Positions 16,815 to 26,415 of a DNA stretch of 64,000 nucleotides are shown here, one piece after another (within the stretch, counting starts at the first letter, position 1; each line of letters begins with the position of its first letter). This DNA is from JANMEB01 sp041745295 (GTDB taxonomy: Bacteria; Planctomycetota; Planctomycetia; Pirellulales; Pirellulaceae). The DNA lies in contig JBGTJE010000089.1 of assembly GCA_041745295.1 (NCBI GenBank), forward strand, positions 62,001 to 126,000, given 5' to 3'. The notes beneath the pieces were generated by a model that was not told the DNA's origin, ran no database searches, and saw nothing but the letters and a program-made list of their open reading frames with translations. The translations under genes and the position numbers were made by a program.

Positions 16815-18443
16815 TCACTCTTCCACCAGCGGGCACCAATTCGCCGCGAATCGACTTTGGCAGCCCTTGCAGCGAACTTTGCAGCCGAGCACATCGGCTC
16901 GCAAGCGGCTCTTGGCCGAGCATGTGCTGCAAGTAATCACAAATCGGCGTTGTTCGAGTTGGACTGTTCCAACGACATCGGCGGGGACGCCATCGAGTTC
17001 GACATCGTCCAGCTCGAATTGCGTGAGCAACTCGCGCGTCAATTTTGTAACTCCGACGATTCGATTGGAGAGCCTGCGGATTGCCCGCTCGAACACGTTG
17101 CGGACCATGCGTCCGTTGCCGAATTTTTCATCGCGCTGGCGATAGAGCCAATCAAAGCCAATCATCACTTTGGCTTGGACCATTTTGTTCATCACGTACT
17201 GATTGAGCTGGCACATCCCGCCCAGAATCTGTCCCAACTCGTTCGGAAGATAATCGGCAAAGTCGATTCGGCGACTGAATCGCGACGAAAGGCCTGGGTT
17301 GGAATTCAACAAACGTGTCATCGGGACGGGATATCCTGCTAACACCACCACCAATCGATTGCGCTCGTCCTCCATCCTCTTCAACAAGACTTGGATTGCT
17401 TCGTGGCCGAAGGGATCATTGCCTTGGTCCGTGACCAAACTATAGGCCTCGTCGATAAACAGGATTCCATCGAGTGCCGAATCGACGATCGCGTTCGTCT
17501 TGGGAGCGGTCTGGCCGGCGTATTGGGCCACCAATCCCGATCGGTCGGTCTCGATCAAATGCCCGCGAGTCAAAATGCCCATCGCGCCGTAAATCTTTCC
17601 CAAAATCCGCGCCACGGTCGTTTTGCCGGTGCCCGGGTTTCCACAGAAAACCATGTGCAATGCGATCTTTGTCTCGGGCAATCCGGCATCGGCGCGCACG
17701 CGCTGGACCTTGAGATAGTTGACCAGCGATTGGATTTCATGCTTGACCGTTTCCATACCAACCAGCTGATCCAGCTCGCCGAGTAGTGTGGCTAAGTCCG
17801 GTCGAGGCACGGACGGCTCACTCACAACGGGAGGCGTGGCCCCGCCGCTTTTTGGCAGGACAAATCCGCTGGGCACTGTCTCAATGGTTCCGGCCGGGAC
17901 TACTTCTGGTTTTCTTGGTTGGACGTCGCAAACCAAATACGAGACGAGTTCGCTTTGAATTTCCTTGAGTTTATCCAATTCAAGCGACGACGGATTGCCG
18001 TCGGACTTGGCCAACAGATTCCCGATTCGCATGACGCACGTTTCGAGTTCCGCGGTTTGCCCGCGGAGATTTGGGTAGCGGCGAAACGGGTCGACAAGTT
18101 GCTGCCAAGTGAGCGCTTCGACCTCATCGACAAACCGCCCGATGGCCTCGCGTATTTGCCGATTGGTCAAACTTTGTTGCCAAAGATGTTGCACCAATAC
18201 TCCGGCGAATTTCTCTTCGGTTTCTGTCCAGAGGTGATCCACGCCGCAGATCGATACAAAGATTTTGATCAGCAATCCGCGATGCAATTCGTCCATCGAT
18301 TGAACAAATCGGGTCGGCGGCTCGCGCAGCGAATCTCCCTGAACTTCGCACACCGATTTCGCCCCGCTCAAATACAACTGCCGGCAATCGACGAGTGAAT
18401 CGTTGAATTGATTCAGAAGATGGATGAATCCGGTGGGCGTCAT
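16815..18443 (-). CDS. AAA+ ATPase (CbbX/SpoVK type) with N-terminal helical domain and C-terminal zinc ribbon
   Basis: 542 aa. Residues 1-170 are helical and resemble TerB-like modules (inference). A Pro-rich linker follows. The AAA+ core begins at LVGMETVKHEI (about 228), with Walker A GNPGTGKTT (Lys274), Walker B ILFIDEA (Asp331, Glu332) and sensor segments VVVLAGYP and LSSRFSRRIDF. The C-terminus has CSTC and CKGC pairs (about 503-526), forming a zinc ribbon. CbbX/SpoVK-family proteins remodel other proteins with ATP. No operon partner is obvious; the next gene on this strand starts far upstream. Target unknown. Confidence 0.85.
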   Translation of the reverse strand: MTPTGFIHLLNQFNDSLVDCRQLYLSGAKSVCEVQGDSLREPPTRFVQSMDELHRGLLIKIFVSICGVDHLWTETEEKFAGVLVQHLWQQSLTNRQIREAIGRFVDEVEALTWQQLVDPFRRYPNLRGQTAELETCVMRIGNLLAKSDGNPSSLELDKLKEIQSELVSYLVCDVQPRKPEVVPAGTIETVPSGFVLPKSGGATPPVVSEPSVPRPDLATLLGELDQLVGMETVKHEIQSLVNYLKVQRVRADAGLPETKIALHMVFCGNPGTGKTTVARILGKIYGAMGILTRGHLIETDRSGLVAQYAGQTAPKTNAIVDSALDGILFIDEAYSLVTDQGNDPFGHEAIQVLLKRMEDERNRLVVVLAGYPVPMTRLLNSNPGLSSRFSRRIDFADYLPNELGQILGGMCQLNQYVMNKMVQAKVMIGFDWLYRQRDEKFGNGRMVRNVFERAIRRLSNRIVGVTKLTRELLTQFELDDVELDGVPADVVGTVQLEQRRFVITCSTCSAKSRLRADVLGCKVRCKGCQSRFAANWCPLVEE

Positions 18444-18499
18444 GGGAACGAGATGGAATCGGGGGAGCGTTGGAACGCGATAATCACCTATTCTAATCG

Positions 18500-20572
18500 C
18501 TATTGCACGGAAACGGTGACGGGCTCGCTCTGCACGCGTAGCCCTTGGATCGATGCCGCCGCGATCAACTGGCTCGTGCCCGCGCCGAGCGTCGATCCGA
18601 GGATGCGGATCGATTCGCCACTTTTGGAGACCGAACCAACCAGCCGGCTGTTTTGAAAGATCGAAATTGCCTCCGTCGAAGGCGCCTCCGCGGTGATTTG
18701 AATCTCGCCGGATAGAGAGACTTGAGTTTGGTCCAACACCAACTGGACTGTCGGTGCATCGTGGTCTACCACGAACGGGATGACCTTTCGCGATTGAGTT
18801 TCCAAAGGACCGGCGGCGATTGCAACGATTCGCAATTCGTGGTACCCGTCGGGAATTTTATCCGCGTCAAACGAAAAATTGCCCGTGGGTGGGCTGATAT
18901 TCGATCGCACGCCGTCGAGGTAAAGCTCGTAATGCGCGATTTTTGTCGCGTCCTGCGTGTTGACTTGCACGTTCACTGTGCCGCTGACCATGTCACCGGC
19001 GTCCAATCCGATCGCCTCAAACGGAACGGGTTTCGCCCACGGCTGGCAAAGCGCATCGCCGACGATCAAAAGTTGAAACGGCCCATGCACCGATTGATAG
19101 TAGGCTTCCGCGAGATTACAACCGCGCGCGTAGTGGACCATGATCATCGGGTGCGCGAATTTCGCTTGGATCGCAAACGGTTCGATCACGGTTCCCGACG
19201 ACCCGGCGGCACCCCATTTAAGAAACGCGGTCGCCGGCGTGTGATGATCACCCTTCATCTTGCCACCGAAGCTGGTCAAGTTATCGATGATGGCGCCGGG
19301 TACAATTTCGCTGAGGCTTGGAGGCCACTGCGCCGATTTTTCGCCCAGAAGTGCCCCAACAACTTGCTTTTTATTGGCCGGAACCCGCTCTTTGGTGATC
19401 ACGCTGTTGTAACCAAGTTGTCTGAGCCCCGCCATCGCATCTCCAAATCCAGGCTGTCGTGTCGTGGTGCGCACATCGCCGTTGAGCGAGAAGTAAAAAT
19501 CGCCTTGGGGATGGGTAAAATCCGCAGCGGCGTTGACGCGAAGGTATTGCAACGCGTCGTCGAGCGATGTCCCGTTGTTGCGCGTTACCGCCAGAACCGT
19601 CGATAGGAAATAGTTTCGACCTTGCTCGGGTTGAGTATTCAGGCCCCCGTTTTTGCCCCACAAGTATTCGCGGCGAAACGCATGCGAACTGAGGTAAGCC
19701 GGCGCCTCATCGGGGATCAAAGCCAAGGCGGCCTGGACATCGGCGTCCTGCGCGACCTTTGGAAATTCCTTCATTTCGATAATCCTTCGGCGATTTCCCC
19801 AACCGGTACGAGCCAAATTCAGAAGGGCTTCCACGGATTCTTTGGCGCGACCGAGACCGGCCTGACAGCGGAGGATTTCCAACCGAGTAGCAAACTGCAA
19901 GGGATTCGCCTCGGCTAATGGTCCAAGGTATTGCAGTGCCTGTTCATATTTGCCGGAGTGGATCATGACTTGAGCGCTGCGATAACTGCGATCCTCTTCC
20001 CCCTGAAATGGATTGCGCAATGCTTCGTCGATCGATTGCCGCATGTACCAGTTACTATCCAGACTCAGGTACGCGTAGTTATTGCCCAATACGGCTCCGG
20101 CGTAATACGTCAACGCATTGATCGAGGCCGTCGGCCGCATCAGCTTGACGGCAGCAGGCGAAAGATCGGGTTGTTCCTTCTGAAGTTTTTTTAATGCGTC
20201 GTTGACGGTGACTGCCGTGGGAAAATCGGCCGAGTAAATGATGACGTCGATTTGTTCTTCGAGACGTCGGACAATGATTTCCTCGACGATCGGCTTGAGG
20301 ATTTTTTCGCGGAATTCCGCCAACGTGATTTGTTCTTGGTCTGCCGCAAACGGCAAGTCCAAATACACGACGTTGCAAGAAGGAATCTGTCGTAGTTCGA
20401 TATACAAATTGGCGACCGCTAGCGACGCGGGTGAGTTTTGATTCACCGCCAGAATCACGTTTTCCGGGCCACCTCCTGCGCCCGCCCATGAATCCGCCGA
20501 CGACCAAGTCAACAATGCTGTGACTACCAGAAGCACAGGTCGCCGCAGCCATTCGATGCGGACATGCGACAT
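18500..20572 (-). CDS. TIGR03790 family exported protein
   Basis: 690 aa. The ATG at 20572 gives a clear signal peptide (RRPVLLVVTALLTWSSADSWAG) and is preceded by AAGGGGAT. The mature start, ENVILAVNQNSPASLAVANLY, then RQIPSCNVVYLDLP and VDVIIYSADFPTAV, matches the TIGR03790 pattern. The C-terminal 200 residues have the beta-rich texture of an Ig-like domain (YELYLDGVRSN, VSLSGEIQITAEA). The family is common in planctomycetes and acidobacteria and has no known function. It is followed at 20773 by a DUF11 protein gene on the same strand. Confidence 0.8.
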   Translation of the reverse strand: MSHVRIEWLRRPVLLVVTALLTWSSADSWAGAGGGPENVILAVNQNSPASLAVANLYIELRQIPSCNVVYLDLPFAADQEQITLAEFREKILKPIVEEIIVRRLEEQIDVIIYSADFPTAVTVNDALKKLQKEQPDLSPAAVKLMRPTASINALTYYAGAVLGNNYAYLSLDSNWYMRQSIDEALRNPFQGEEDRSYRSAQVMIHSGKYEQALQYLGPLAEANPLQFATRLEILRCQAGLGRAKESVEALLNLARTGWGNRRRIIEMKEFPKVAQDADVQAALALIPDEAPAYLSSHAFRREYLWGKNGGLNTQPEQGRNYFLSTVLAVTRNNGTSLDDALQYLRVNAAADFTHPQGDFYFSLNGDVRTTTRQPGFGDAMAGLRQLGYNSVITKERVPANKKQVVGALLGEKSAQWPPSLSEIVPGAIIDNLTSFGGKMKGDHHTPATAFLKWGAAGSSGTVIEPFAIQAKFAHPMIMVHYARGCNLAEAYYQSVHGPFQLLIVGDALCQPWAKPVPFEAIGLDAGDMVSGTVNVQVNTQDATKIAHYELYLDGVRSNISPPTGNFSFDADKIPDGYHELRIVAIAAGPLETQSRKVIPFVVDHDAPTVQLVLDQTQVSLSGEIQITAEAPSTEAISIFQNSRLVGSVSKSGESIRILGSTLGAGTSQLIAAASIQGLRVQSEPVTVSVQ

Positions 20573-20772
20573 AGAAATCCCCTTGCAGTTTGGGAACGCG
20601 GCAGTCGATACGAGGAACGCGCCGCACCGGTAAGCATTGTGTTCCGTTTTGGCTGCGCTCGCCATACGACCGTCTGAAATCGACCGCCGTTTTGTCGATG
20701 CGGATCCGGCGTGCCACCCATTTGAAGACCTTAGTGTCGTTCCACCCCATTGCTGATCTGGAGTAGTTAGGC

Positions 20773-22431
20773 CTATCGTACGCGGCAGCGAAAGCGAATG
20801 ATGCCGCCGTCGGCGGCTTCCAATGGATCGGTGATTTCCCAACGCAACGATTGCGAATCACCTGAGTTTTTCTCGGTCTTGAATTCGCTCGTTTTAGAAC
20901 ATTCCGCCGAATCGGCGATATATTCTAGTCGGCTGGTTAAATTGTCGACGATGGTGACGTTTCCAATCAACTCGTTGCCGATATTGTCGAAGCGAATCGT
21001 GAACTCGATTTCGTCGCCGGGCCGCGCGTAACTTGCCGAGGCAACTTTGGTGAGTCGAATCATCGGACGCATCGGCCGACCGTCAATAATAGTCTCCGCA
21101 GCTGCGAGCGCGTCGCGCACAACCAGCGGTTTGACTTTGCCCTCGGCGACTTGAACGTGAAGATCGCTGTCCCAGCTTTGAGCCGCCTGGATGCGGATTC
21201 CCAAGCGGGCTTGTTCTGCGTTGTCCAAAACTCCCGAACGAATGATCTGAAAATCCTCGTACGACTTCAAGACTCGGCTCATCCCCTTGGGGATCAAAAC
21301 GTTGTCCGCCGTCACGCCGCGCGTCGAGTGGATCAGGCCGTTGGCGCCTTGGAAATTGGAATTCCTGCGCGGCTGAATGTTTTGCAATGTGGTCGTCGAA
21401 CGTTGGTCCTGACTGGTTTCGATGTTGCCCAGATCGCGCCGCGCCGTGAGGGCCGAGTCGAACGCACTGGCTGCGATGGCTCCGGAGACTTGACGAACGG
21501 CGGCGAAGCGAGGGGAGTAAATTTGTACGCGATTGCTTTCCGCGACGACTCGTCCGCCATTCAGTGTATCGAAGTGGACGATCGTGTCCTGTGTGTCCAG
21601 GCCGCGGAGGCTCCAATCCTCGGCTACGATCGTTTTCCCGTTTCGGTCGCCGCCGTCGTAAATGTATTCGTCGTTGGCGTGCCGCACGGTTTGCCAGGCA
21701 AAAAAATCGGGGGGACCGCCGGCTGCAACCACCGTTCCGACGCCCAGTCCATTTTGCAGTTCTTCGGCCTCGGGAATCCGCGAGCCCAAGCGGACCATTG
21801 CAAATGCGCGGCCGAGCCGATAGGCGGCTTGCAAGGGATCGTCGTCGGGGCGGACGTCAAAGTAAGGCTGCTCGAAGGCCGTTTGCCGGTAGGGCATCGC
21901 CGTTTCCGGATTCTCCAAATAGACGATCCGCGTCACCAGCTTGCCCTCGATCGCTTGATCCAAGTCAGCGGTGGGAATCTCGACAATGACCGGAAATTGC
22001 TCGGCCTTGTCGCTGGGAGCGTACAGTCGGTTGAGCAGCTCGATCGTCGGGAAAATCTCGATCCCCTCGTGCCGCGGAATGCTAGTGATTTTCAAACGAT
22101 ACGCGCCGCCGACTAACATGCCGAGAGTGGCGGTCGATTCGCCGGCAGGTTGAAAACCAGTTCCGTCCCAGAAGGCGATCGTCGCCCCCTCGGGAGCGAT
22201 GACTTGCACTTTTTGCACATAACCTTGTAATGATTCTTGTGCCAACAGTTGCTGCTGGCCCACGACGCCGAGGGGCGAATCGCCTCGTTGAAGATAATGT
22301 GCTGTTTGCGCGGCCGCCATCGAGCCCAACGAACATGAGGCCACAAAAACCGCGAATCGTATCACGCTATTCGCGATCGGGGGCCGGACGACGTTTGACT
22401 TGAGCACATCGATCATCTTCATTACCGGCAT
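20773..22431 (-). CDS. Exported DUF11-domain protein, paralogous to the next lipoprotein
   Basis: 552 aa with a signal peptide (SVIRFAVFVASCSLGSMAAAQ). An N-terminal module contains VGGAYRLKITSIPRHEGIEIFP and KLVTRIVYLENPE, closely paralleled in the neighbouring lipoprotein (GGVFRLKLTSIEGREGVELYP, FVTKVIYVPDPE). The C-terminus, from PMIRLTKVASASYARPGDEIEF to RFRCRV, is a DUF11 repeat (beta-sandwich, extracellular). It starts at ATG 22431, though Met at codon 4 or 6 is possible. Likely a cell-envelope structural protein; function unknown. Confidence 0.75.
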   Translation of the reverse strand: MPVMKMIDVLKSNVVRPPIANSVIRFAVFVASCSLGSMAAAQTAHYLQRGDSPLGVVGQQQLLAQESLQGYVQKVQVIAPEGATIAFWDGTGFQPAGESTATLGMLVGGAYRLKITSIPRHEGIEIFPTIELLNRLYAPSDKAEQFPVIVEIPTADLDQAIEGKLVTRIVYLENPETAMPYRQTAFEQPYFDVRPDDDPLQAAYRLGRAFAMVRLGSRIPEAEELQNGLGVGTVVAAGGPPDFFAWQTVRHANDEYIYDGGDRNGKTIVAEDWSLRGLDTQDTIVHFDTLNGGRVVAESNRVQIYSPRFAAVRQVSGAIAASAFDSALTARRDLGNIETSQDQRSTTTLQNIQPRRNSNFQGANGLIHSTRGVTADNVLIPKGMSRVLKSYEDFQIIRSGVLDNAEQARLGIRIQAAQSWDSDLHVQVAEGKVKPLVVRDALAAAETIIDGRPMRPMIRLTKVASASYARPGDEIEFTIRFDNIGNELIGNVTIVDNLTSRLEYIADSAECSKTSEFKTEKNSGDSQSLRWEITDPLEAADGGIIRFRCRVR

Positions 22432-22543
22432 CGAGTTTCAGATGCGACGGGCTGCCCCGATAGGTTCGACTCAGCACGCGTCAACAAAAATCGAGCCGCG
22501 CGTCCGAACCTCGGTGCCGCGCGGCTCGATCGTGAATTCAACC

Positions 22544-23692
22544 TTAACGGCAGCGATCGCAACCAGCCCCACCGCAGGATTGGCATCCAGCCGCAGGGAT
22601 GTCACCGTAGATCATGTCAGCCGGCGGCTGATTATTGAAATGCGGTGGACGGATCGTGTTTTCTTGGATCATGACCGTGTCGGCCGGACGTGGATAGGAC
22701 AAGCCAGGCTTCTGCTTGACGTGAACGTGGATATTGTCCGTGGGACCCGGTATCAATTGAGCCGTATGGTTGTTGATCGAGTACTGCTGCAGGCCTGCTG
22801 GTCCTCCCAGCGGGATGTGCGGTGGGCCAGGCAAGCCAATGGAGGTACCCGTGTATGGCATTCCATAGGCAGGTCCCGAAACGCCCGAGACATAACCGAC
22901 CGCACCTGCGGCGGCACCGCCCGGGATGGTGGCATCCATGCCAACGCCCATATCGGAACCGGGGACTTCCATGTCCTTGTTGCCCATGCGAATGACCGCG
23001 AGGATCGAACCCCGTCGATCGGCTTCGACGACCGGATCAACGCCCGGATCTAGCCGAGTGCTGACCAGCGTATCGATTCCGGCGAACGCGAGTTCTTGAA
23101 ACTCGGGATCGGGAACGTAAATGACTTTGGTCACGAAGTTCCCTGCGGAAACTTGGTCAAAGTCTTCTTCGGTGAATTGGATGGGAATCGCCGAGTGGGC
23201 GAGGTAGGCGGCAGTGCGGCTCGTGACTGGTCCGACTTCCAATGTCGGATAAAGCTCGACTCCTTCACGACCTTCGATGCTCGTGAGCTTTAGGCGGAAA
23301 ACCCCGCCTTGAACAAAGTTCTGACGACCGGGAACAACGAGCGGCGTCGAATCGTAAGCGCCGACTTGGGCGACGTCCCATTGGACTTGCATTGCGGCGG
23401 GGCGATCGAACTTGACTTGGACGTTGCCCCCCATCGGGCCTTGGCCGCCAAACATCCCGCCTTGGCCGCCGTATACTCCGCAATTCGCTTGGCCGCCGCC
23501 CATCGAGCCAGCCGCCAACACGCCGGGGCCAGGACCGCCGACTCCGGGGCCCGGCTCCATGAGCATTTGGGCCGGTGGCAAATTGTGACTTACGGGGATG
23601 CCGGAGTGCGATTGTGAACCAGGCACATGACAGCCCACGGCCATGATTGCCACAACGAGCAACATGACTCCCTGAGTAATGCGTACGAACAT
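22544..23692 (-). CDS. Predicted lipoprotein, Gly/Pro-rich
   Basis: 382 aa beginning MFVRITQGVMLLVVAIMAVGC, a lipoprotein signal with Cys at about 21. A Gly/Met/Pro-rich linker (about 40-90) is followed by the module shared with the DUF11 protein downstream, then a second Gly/Pro-rich stretch and a C-terminus with CQSCGGAGCDRC, a possible metal-binding knuckle. It begins at ATG 23692 after a GGGG run. The two tandem paralogs are on one strand, 112 bases apart, so they probably form an operon for surface proteins of the same assembly. Confidence 0.75.
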   Translation of the reverse strand: MFVRITQGVMLLVVAIMAVGCHVPGSQSHSGIPVSHNLPPAQMLMEPGPGVGGPGPGVLAAGSMGGGQANCGVYGGQGGMFGGQGPMGGNVQVKFDRPAAMQVQWDVAQVGAYDSTPLVVPGRQNFVQGGVFRLKLTSIEGREGVELYPTLEVGPVTSRTAAYLAHSAIPIQFTEEDFDQVSAGNFVTKVIYVPDPEFQELAFAGIDTLVSTRLDPGVDPVVEADRRGSILAVIRMGNKDMEVPGSDMGVGMDATIPGGAAAGAVGYVSGVSGPAYGMPYTGTSIGLPGPPHIPLGGPAGLQQYSINNHTAQLIPGPTDNIHVHVKQKPGLSYPRPADTVMIQENTIRPPHFNNQPPADMIYGDIPAAGCQSCGGAGCDRCR

Positions 23693-23899
23693 CTTTTCCC
23701 CCTAACGCAAATAGTTTTTCCCCGTTGTGGCACGGAGATGACTAACCGTCGAAAACTGGTCGACTTCTCACGACAACATTGTCTTGCATTCCCCAAATTG
23801 CTGTTGTCCGTATCGAATTGCGGTGGACCGAGCAATTGGTTGTTTCTATGTTCGGCGCTGCATTACGTGTTTCTTTCGCAAAATCCGTACAACCGCAAC

Positions 23900-24859
23900 A
23901 TGAACCCAAAATTACCACTTTTACTTTGTCTGCTAGCGGCGGGGGCCTATTACTGGTCGACACGCGCTTATCGCCGCGTCGAACCGACTCCAACTCAAGC
24001 AATCGGAGCCGTCGAATCCTCAACTCCCATTCCGTTCGAGTCGCTGCCGGCATCGATCGCTATCAATGCCAATGAAATCATGGCACAAGCCGCCGACCTG
24101 CTGCTCAAGAGCCCGGCGTTGCATGCGAAAGCCCGCTTCAAAGTCGATTTGATGGGGCAGCAATTGGCCGCTCCTGGGGAATATTGGCAGCAAGGGGAGG
24201 GGAGTCGTAGAACGCGCTTGGAGTTTCGCTACCAATCCGAGGGGAGTCGTTTGGACGCCCTGCAAATCTGCGACGGGCGCTATTTTTATTGGTATCGAAT
24301 CGTCAACGCGGAAGGAAGACTAGAGTACATCGACTTGAAACAAGTCGAAGAAGTACACCACGACGACTCGCCCTTTCTTGGCGGGCGCCGCGCTTGGGAT
24401 ACGGTGGGCGGCCTGTCGAGCATGATGGATCATATTTCCAAAGCGTTCGACTTCGAGCCGGTTAGCCAAGCCACATTGGATGGCATTCCGGTGGTCGTCA
24501 TCCGCGGGCGCTGGAAGCAGGATTCGCTGGCCCGACTCATGGAAGGCCAAGTCGATGCGGCAAGACTGGTTGACGAATCATGGTGGAAGCATCTGCCGGC
24601 CCATTTGCCGCACGCCGTTCAGTTCACGATCGGGACCGAAGATCCATTTCCATTTTTTCCCTACCGCGTCGAATTTCTACAATTCGAGATGCAAGCCGAA
24701 AAAATTCTTGCCAAACCGGTGGTCACATTAGAACTGTACGAAGTCGAAGCGTTGTCGGAAATTCCGGCGACCCTCTTTCAAGTCGCCGCCGTTCGCTGCG
24801 AGCCGATCGACGTAACCCAATTCTATCTAGACCGCGTGCACCAATTCACTCGGCGGTAG
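23900..24859 (+). CDS. Hypothetical membrane-anchored protein (LolA-like fold possible)
   Basis: 319 aa. The ATG at 23900 gives a short N-terminal hydrophobic segment (LPLLLCLLAAGAYYW) that may be a signal anchor. A long upstream extension of the frame is not believable. The rest has alternating beta-type segments, such as ARFKVDLMGQQL, RLEFRYQSEG and LQICDGRYFYWYR, reminiscent of LolA/LppX half-barrels often found in planctomycetes. No catalytic motif is visible. It is read away from the lipoprotein gene. Confidence 0.7.
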   Translation: MNPKLPLLLCLLAAGAYYWSTRAYRRVEPTPTQAIGAVESSTPIPFESLPASIAINANEIMAQAADLLLKSPALHAKARFKVDLMGQQLAAPGEYWQQGEGSRRTRLEFRYQSEGSRLDALQICDGRYFYWYRIVNAEGRLEYIDLKQVEEVHHDDSPFLGGRRAWDTVGGLSSMMDHISKAFDFEPVSQATLDGIPVVVIRGRWKQDSLARLMEGQVDAARLVDESWWKHLPAHLPHAVQFTIGTEDPFPFFPYRVEFLQFEMQAEKILAKPVVTLELYEVEALSEIPATLFQVAAVRCEPIDVTQFYLDRVHQFTRR

Positions 24860-25235
24860 TTGTGCCATTCCCCGAATCGTATTGACGAATCAACAATTGC
24901 ACGAGTTGCATCTTGTTCCCTCCCTCGCGTAGCGTGGGGAGGGTTAGGGAGGGGGCTCTCGGCATCGCCAGATCGCGATGGGAGCGTTCCTGATCCAGTC
25001 AGCGGCCGCAATGGGCAGGCAACTTTTGGAATTTGAATCGGTATTTACTTATGGTAATTCGGTTATGATTTACCTAGTCGATCGGTTTCCCGATGAGTTT
25101 TTGTTTCGCCTGAATCGGGCAGTCCAAGTTAGCGTCGAATTGGTTTTGGCGCAAGTAAGGGCTGCACGAATCTCATTGCACGTCCTGGCAAAACGTTCCG
25201 CGTCTCGGCAGGTATTGGTGAGGAAGAATAATCCA
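24860..25235. other. Intergenic region, 376 bases
   Basis: Contains a CCCTCCC/GGGAGGG hairpin around 24915-24958, related to that at 15157-15200. No convincing gene; the frame that reads into the next gene from 24978 lacks a credible start. The stretch at about 25030-25080 is AT-rich and may hold the promoter of the DUF3179 gene, but no clear -35/-10 pair is seen. Confidence 0.5.
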
Positions 25236-26408
25236 ATGACATCAGGAATGTTTAGAACCCAGTACTCGCATCCATTCGGCGACGGGAACCGTGCGCGGAC
25301 AACGGCTGCGCCGGCTAAACGAAAGCGGCTGTTGTTTAATCCGCGCAGCGGTTGTTTTATTTGTGCGGTGATGGCGCTCACGCTGAGCAGCTTGGTGATG
25401 GCAAACCTCGCCGCGGGGCAGGGGAGTCAAGAAAAAAATAAGCAGACAGAAACGACCGCGCAGTCCCAAGAAATCGTTGCCGAACCTGGACTGTATCCGC
25501 AATTGACCGAACCCCCTTGCTCCTATTGTGTAAATCAGGACCGCAAGGGATTGCTGAAGCCGACCGATCCGGTCATCGCTTGGATTCGAGGAGCGCACAA
25601 TGGCGGCGCTGCGCCCATCGAGCATTTCTTGACCGTGCCACGCGTGATCAATGACACCTACGGCCTGTTTTTTTACGATGCCGACGGTCAATACATTACC
25701 GTTTTTGAAAAAGACTACGGCTTCGAGTTCTACGGTTGGCGCGGCGGCGTTATGGTCGTGCGCGGACGCGACGGATCGCTCTGGTCTGCGCTTAGCGGAC
25801 AAGCGTTCGCCGGTCCTCAAAAAGGAAAGCGCTTAAAACGCTTTCCCAGTTTGGTAACGCACTGGGGGCATTGGCTGTTGCTGCACCCGGAGTCAACGGC
25901 CTACGATTTGTTCGATGGCAAAAAATATCCCAGGTCAAAATTGCCGACCGAAATTTCCGAGCAAGCTCGCCAAAGCATGGGCCAAGTCGACCCCACATTG
26001 TCCGCCGCAGCCGTGATCATGGGTGTCGAGGGAGAGAAAGAATCGCTCGCCGTTTCATTGGACGGCTTGGGGGAACGAGCCTGCTTCCGGGACAAGGTCG
26101 ACGGTCGCGCCATCGCCGTACTTTGGTACGGTCCGACGCGAACCGCGGTCGCGTATTTTACCGAGCTCGATGGCAAATCATTGACGCTCTACGCCGACAA
26201 AATCTCGCCCGAAACCGCACCCTTCAAGGATCGTGAGACCGGTTCGAGGTGGACGCTTGCCGGCCGAGCCGTCGACGGACCGCTTCGCGGCAAGGAATTG
26301 ACTTGGGTTCCTTCGGTCCAATGCCGTTGGTACGCCTGGAGCCATGAATACCCGCACACTCGGCTGCACGAAAACAACGAGTCGGATACGCGAGTGGACC
26401 ACCAGTGA
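25236..26408 (+). CDS. DUF3179-domain exported protein
   Basis: 390 aa; ATG at 25236 with GAGGAAG upstream. A signal-anchor-like segment FICAVMALTLSSLVMANLAAG is at about 40-60. The DUF3179 hallmark WSALSGQAFAGPQKGKRLKRF followed by VTHWGHWLLLHPEST is at about 180-215, along with PPCSYCV. A second similar half follows (RWTLAGRAVDGPLRGKELTWV then QCRWYAWSHEYP), so the fold is repeated. Family function is unknown. It is followed after 7 bases by the lipoprotein gene, so the two are co-transcribed. Confidence 0.75.
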   Translation: MTSGMFRTQYSHPFGDGNRARTTAAPAKRKRLLFNPRSGCFICAVMALTLSSLVMANLAAGQGSQEKNKQTETTAQSQEIVAEPGLYPQLTEPPCSYCVNQDRKGLLKPTDPVIAWIRGAHNGGAAPIEHFLTVPRVINDTYGLFFYDADGQYITVFEKDYGFEFYGWRGGVMVVRGRDGSLWSALSGQAFAGPQKGKRLKRFPSLVTHWGHWLLLHPESTAYDLFDGKKYPRSKLPTEISEQARQSMGQVDPTLSAAAVIMGVEGEKESLAVSLDGLGERACFRDKVDGRAIAVLWYGPTRTAVAYFTELDGKSLTLYADKISPETAPFKDRETGSRWTLAGRAVDGPLRGKELTWVPSVQCRWYAWSHEYPHTRLHENNESDTRVDHQ

Positions 26409-26415
26409 GGTTGGA

